Assembly (NCBI GenBank): GCA_022792535.1
Contig: JAAWBG010000095.1
Coordinates: 1 to 64,000 of the forward strand
Origin: Lachnospiraceae bacterium
Lineage (GTDB): Bacteria; Bacillota; Clostridia; Lachnospirales; Lachnospiraceae
Direction: 5' to 3'
DNA: 64,000 bases
In this document: in pieces, positions 62,673-64,000 of the stretch
How positions within the stretch are numbered: position 1 is the first letter of the stretch
How the letters are laid out: the number at the start of each line of letters is the position of its first letter
Translations under genes and position numbers: made by a program
Notes under the pieces: generated by a model
Database searches by the model: none
What the model was told of the DNA's origin: nothing
The model's input: the letters and a program-made list of their open reading frames with translations, nothing else

Positions 62673-64000
62673 ATGAAGAAAAAATATATTACAGGAATTG
62701 CAGCAGGACTTTGTATCAGTATTTTAGCAGGATGTCAGGAAACTCCTGAGAATTCTATTGTCAAGCAAAAGGGTACGGAAAGCATTAAAGAGTACGAAAG
62801 CGGAGAAGAGACCGCCAGCCCTTTAAAAGAAATCTTAGGAGTTCCAGAACATTATTCTAATAAAAAAAGTTATGAGGAGGGAGCTTTGGTCATTGATACG
62901 GACGCAGAAGTGATTTTGCCGGAGGCAAGTTCTATCAATACTTATCAAGTATCTGCAAAAGAAGTGAATCAGGATATGATAGATCAGGTGACAAAGACAT
63001 TTTTTGAGGGAGACAAAATCTATCACGCCCATTCTTATGGACAATGGACAAAGGAACAGTATCAAGAAGATATTACCGTGTTGAAAAAATATAAGGCGGA
63101 AGGTAATCTGGATCCTTATGATTATGGAAAAGACGAAAACGGACAGCTTCAATTTGATATCGACGCTGTGATTGCCAGGGATGAAGAGGCTATGAAGGAT
63201 GCGCCGGATGAAGTGGTAAAAGAAGAAGTGACGCCGGCTTTTGGATTGGAATATTGGAATGGAAAAGGAGAGGAAAAAGAGAAAGAGGTAGACGAGAGAA
63301 GTTTTTACGGAGTGGCAGAGACAGATCAAGGAAATTATAATTATATGATCAGCTATGATCTTGCTCCTGATATTGTCTTTAAGATCTCAAAGATCAGAGA
63401 AGATATTGCAGATCCCAGAGAATTTTCAAGTTGGCTTGAAACAGAATATGTGATGGGAACAGATCCGGAAAATGAAAATTACGTATCAGAAGATACAGTG
63501 AAAAAATTTTTAAATATTTCCTATGAAGATGCAGAGAAAACAGCCAGAGAAAAAGTGGAGAAATTAGGATGGAATCTGGAACTTTACAATTGGGATTATG
63601 CAGTGTTTCATCACGGAGAAGGAGGGGTCAGAGAAGATAATATCATAGACGGAGGTTATATCTTTCACTTTACCAGAAAATTAGATCAGGTGCCTGTCAC
63701 TTATACCTCTTCCTACGGAGGAGGATTGGAAGATATGGACAGCACCTTAGAACCCTGGAGTTATGAGAGATGTGATGTTATTGTAGGAGATGATGGAATT
63801 CAGAATGTAGAGATTTATAATCCTTATGAGATTGGAGAGATACAGACGGAGCATGTAAAGTTGATGGACTTTGACAGTATTGTAAAGATATATGAACAGA
63901 TGATGGAAGTTTCCAACGCAGATATTTCAGAATTTGAGAAAAACAGAACTTACCATATCAAGAAAATTACTCTGGGTTATAGCAGAATCTATGATCCTAC
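62673..64000 (+). CDS. Lipoprotein, possibly DUF6034-like (runs off the right edge)
   Basis: At least 442 residues, no stop in the window. AGGAGGAG lies 3-4 bases before the ATG. Signal peptide with lipobox LAGC (Cys21), then an extended acidic domain without obvious catalytic motifs: VPEHYSNKKSYEEGALVIDTDAEVILPEASSINTYQV, KKFLNISYEDAEKTAREKVEKLGW and VTYTSSYGGGLE. The opening after the Cys and the overall pattern recall Lachnospiraceae DUF6034 lipoproteins; this is from memory. It lies 75 bp after the histidine kinase and may be its target or accessory. Confidence 0.8.
   Translation, partial: MKKKYITGIAAGLCISILAGCQETPENSIVKQKGTESIKEYESGEETASPLKEILGVPEHYSNKKSYEEGALVIDTDAEVILPEASSINTYQVSAKEVNQDMIDQVTKTFFEGDKIYHAHSYGQWTKEQYQEDITVLKKYKAEGNLDPYDYGKDENGQLQFDIDAVIARDEEAMKDAPDEVVKEEVTPAFGLEYWNGKGEEKEKEVDERSFYGVAETDQGNYNYMISYDLAPDIVFKISKIREDIADPREFSSWLETEYVMGTDPENENYVSEDTVKKFLNISYEDAEKTAREKVEKLGWNLELYNWDYAVFHHGEGGVREDNIIDGGYIFHFTRKLDQVPVTYTSSYGGGLEDMDSTLEPWSYERCDVIVGDDGIQNVEIYNPYEIGEIQTEHVKLMDFDSIVKIYEQMMEVSNADISEFEKNRTYHIKKITLGYSRIYDP

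Overview
The window is a low-GC Firmicutes chromosome segment built around the replication origin. Protein families point to an anaerobic, endospore-lineage Clostridia of the Lachnospiraceae type: spmA/spmB, a DacF-type D,D-carboxypeptidase, DUF3881 and DUF4446 proteins, a soluble DegS-like kinase beside parAB, XpaC/TelA, and a GyrA with the [10 protein letters not shown] motif. The genus cannot be named from sequence alone.

Layout. (1) 1-6.3 kb, all minus strand: a small secreted Gly/Asn/His-rich protein, a MarR regulator, an SGNH hydrolase, a divergent glycerol kinase, a YtcJ-like amidohydrolase and the antiterminator GlpP. (2) 7-10.3 kb, plus strand: a secreted transglutaminase-like protein, then spmA-spmB, which converge with and overlap an AGCS amino-acid/Na+ symporter. 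(3) 11.7-24.9 kb: an unknown protein, dacF, trmB, a UPF0145 protein, pepT, a membrane protein of unknown function, tRNA-Lys(CTT), a Pro/Glu-rich membrane protein carrying four MSPEDIAALLA repeats, a decayed ORF6N gene, tRNA-Arg(CCT), DUF3881 and HD-GYP genes. (4) 25-47.6 kb, the origin block. On the minus strand it reads rpmH-rnpA-yidD-yidC-jag-mnmE-mnmG-rsmG, then a DegS/DegU-like pair, parA-parB and a DUF4446 gene, with two perfect parS sites. On the plus strand it reads dnaA-dnaN-yaaA-recF-gyrB-gyrA-terD. DnaA boxes flank dnaA on both sides (bipartite oriC), and transcription diverges from it. (5) 47.9-64 kb: a giant surface protein with a damaged or unusual start, overlapping its class B sortase; a chemotaxis receptor; a COG3044-type ATPase behind a short terminator-containing leader RNA; XpaC/TelA; a CmpB-like membrane protein; a PhoP/PhoR-like two-component system with a tandem TTTACA box; and a lipoprotein that runs off the right edge.

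The least-explained content is between genes. One mosaic repeat system is built from at least four hairpin-rich modules joined by CTTATAGGAAA/TTTCCTATAAG ends and occurs at six loci. A second repeat folds as a four-arm cruciform, and its two full copies differ by compensatory base changes. A MITE-like element is present twice, each copy flanked by 13-bp direct repeats and each inserted exactly over a stop codon. No transposase gene lies in the window. The strongest candidate for an undescribed regulatory element is the ~70-nt leader upstream of the COG3044 ATPase: it has a consensus promoter, an intrinsic terminator, and a 5' segment able to pair with the terminator's first arm.
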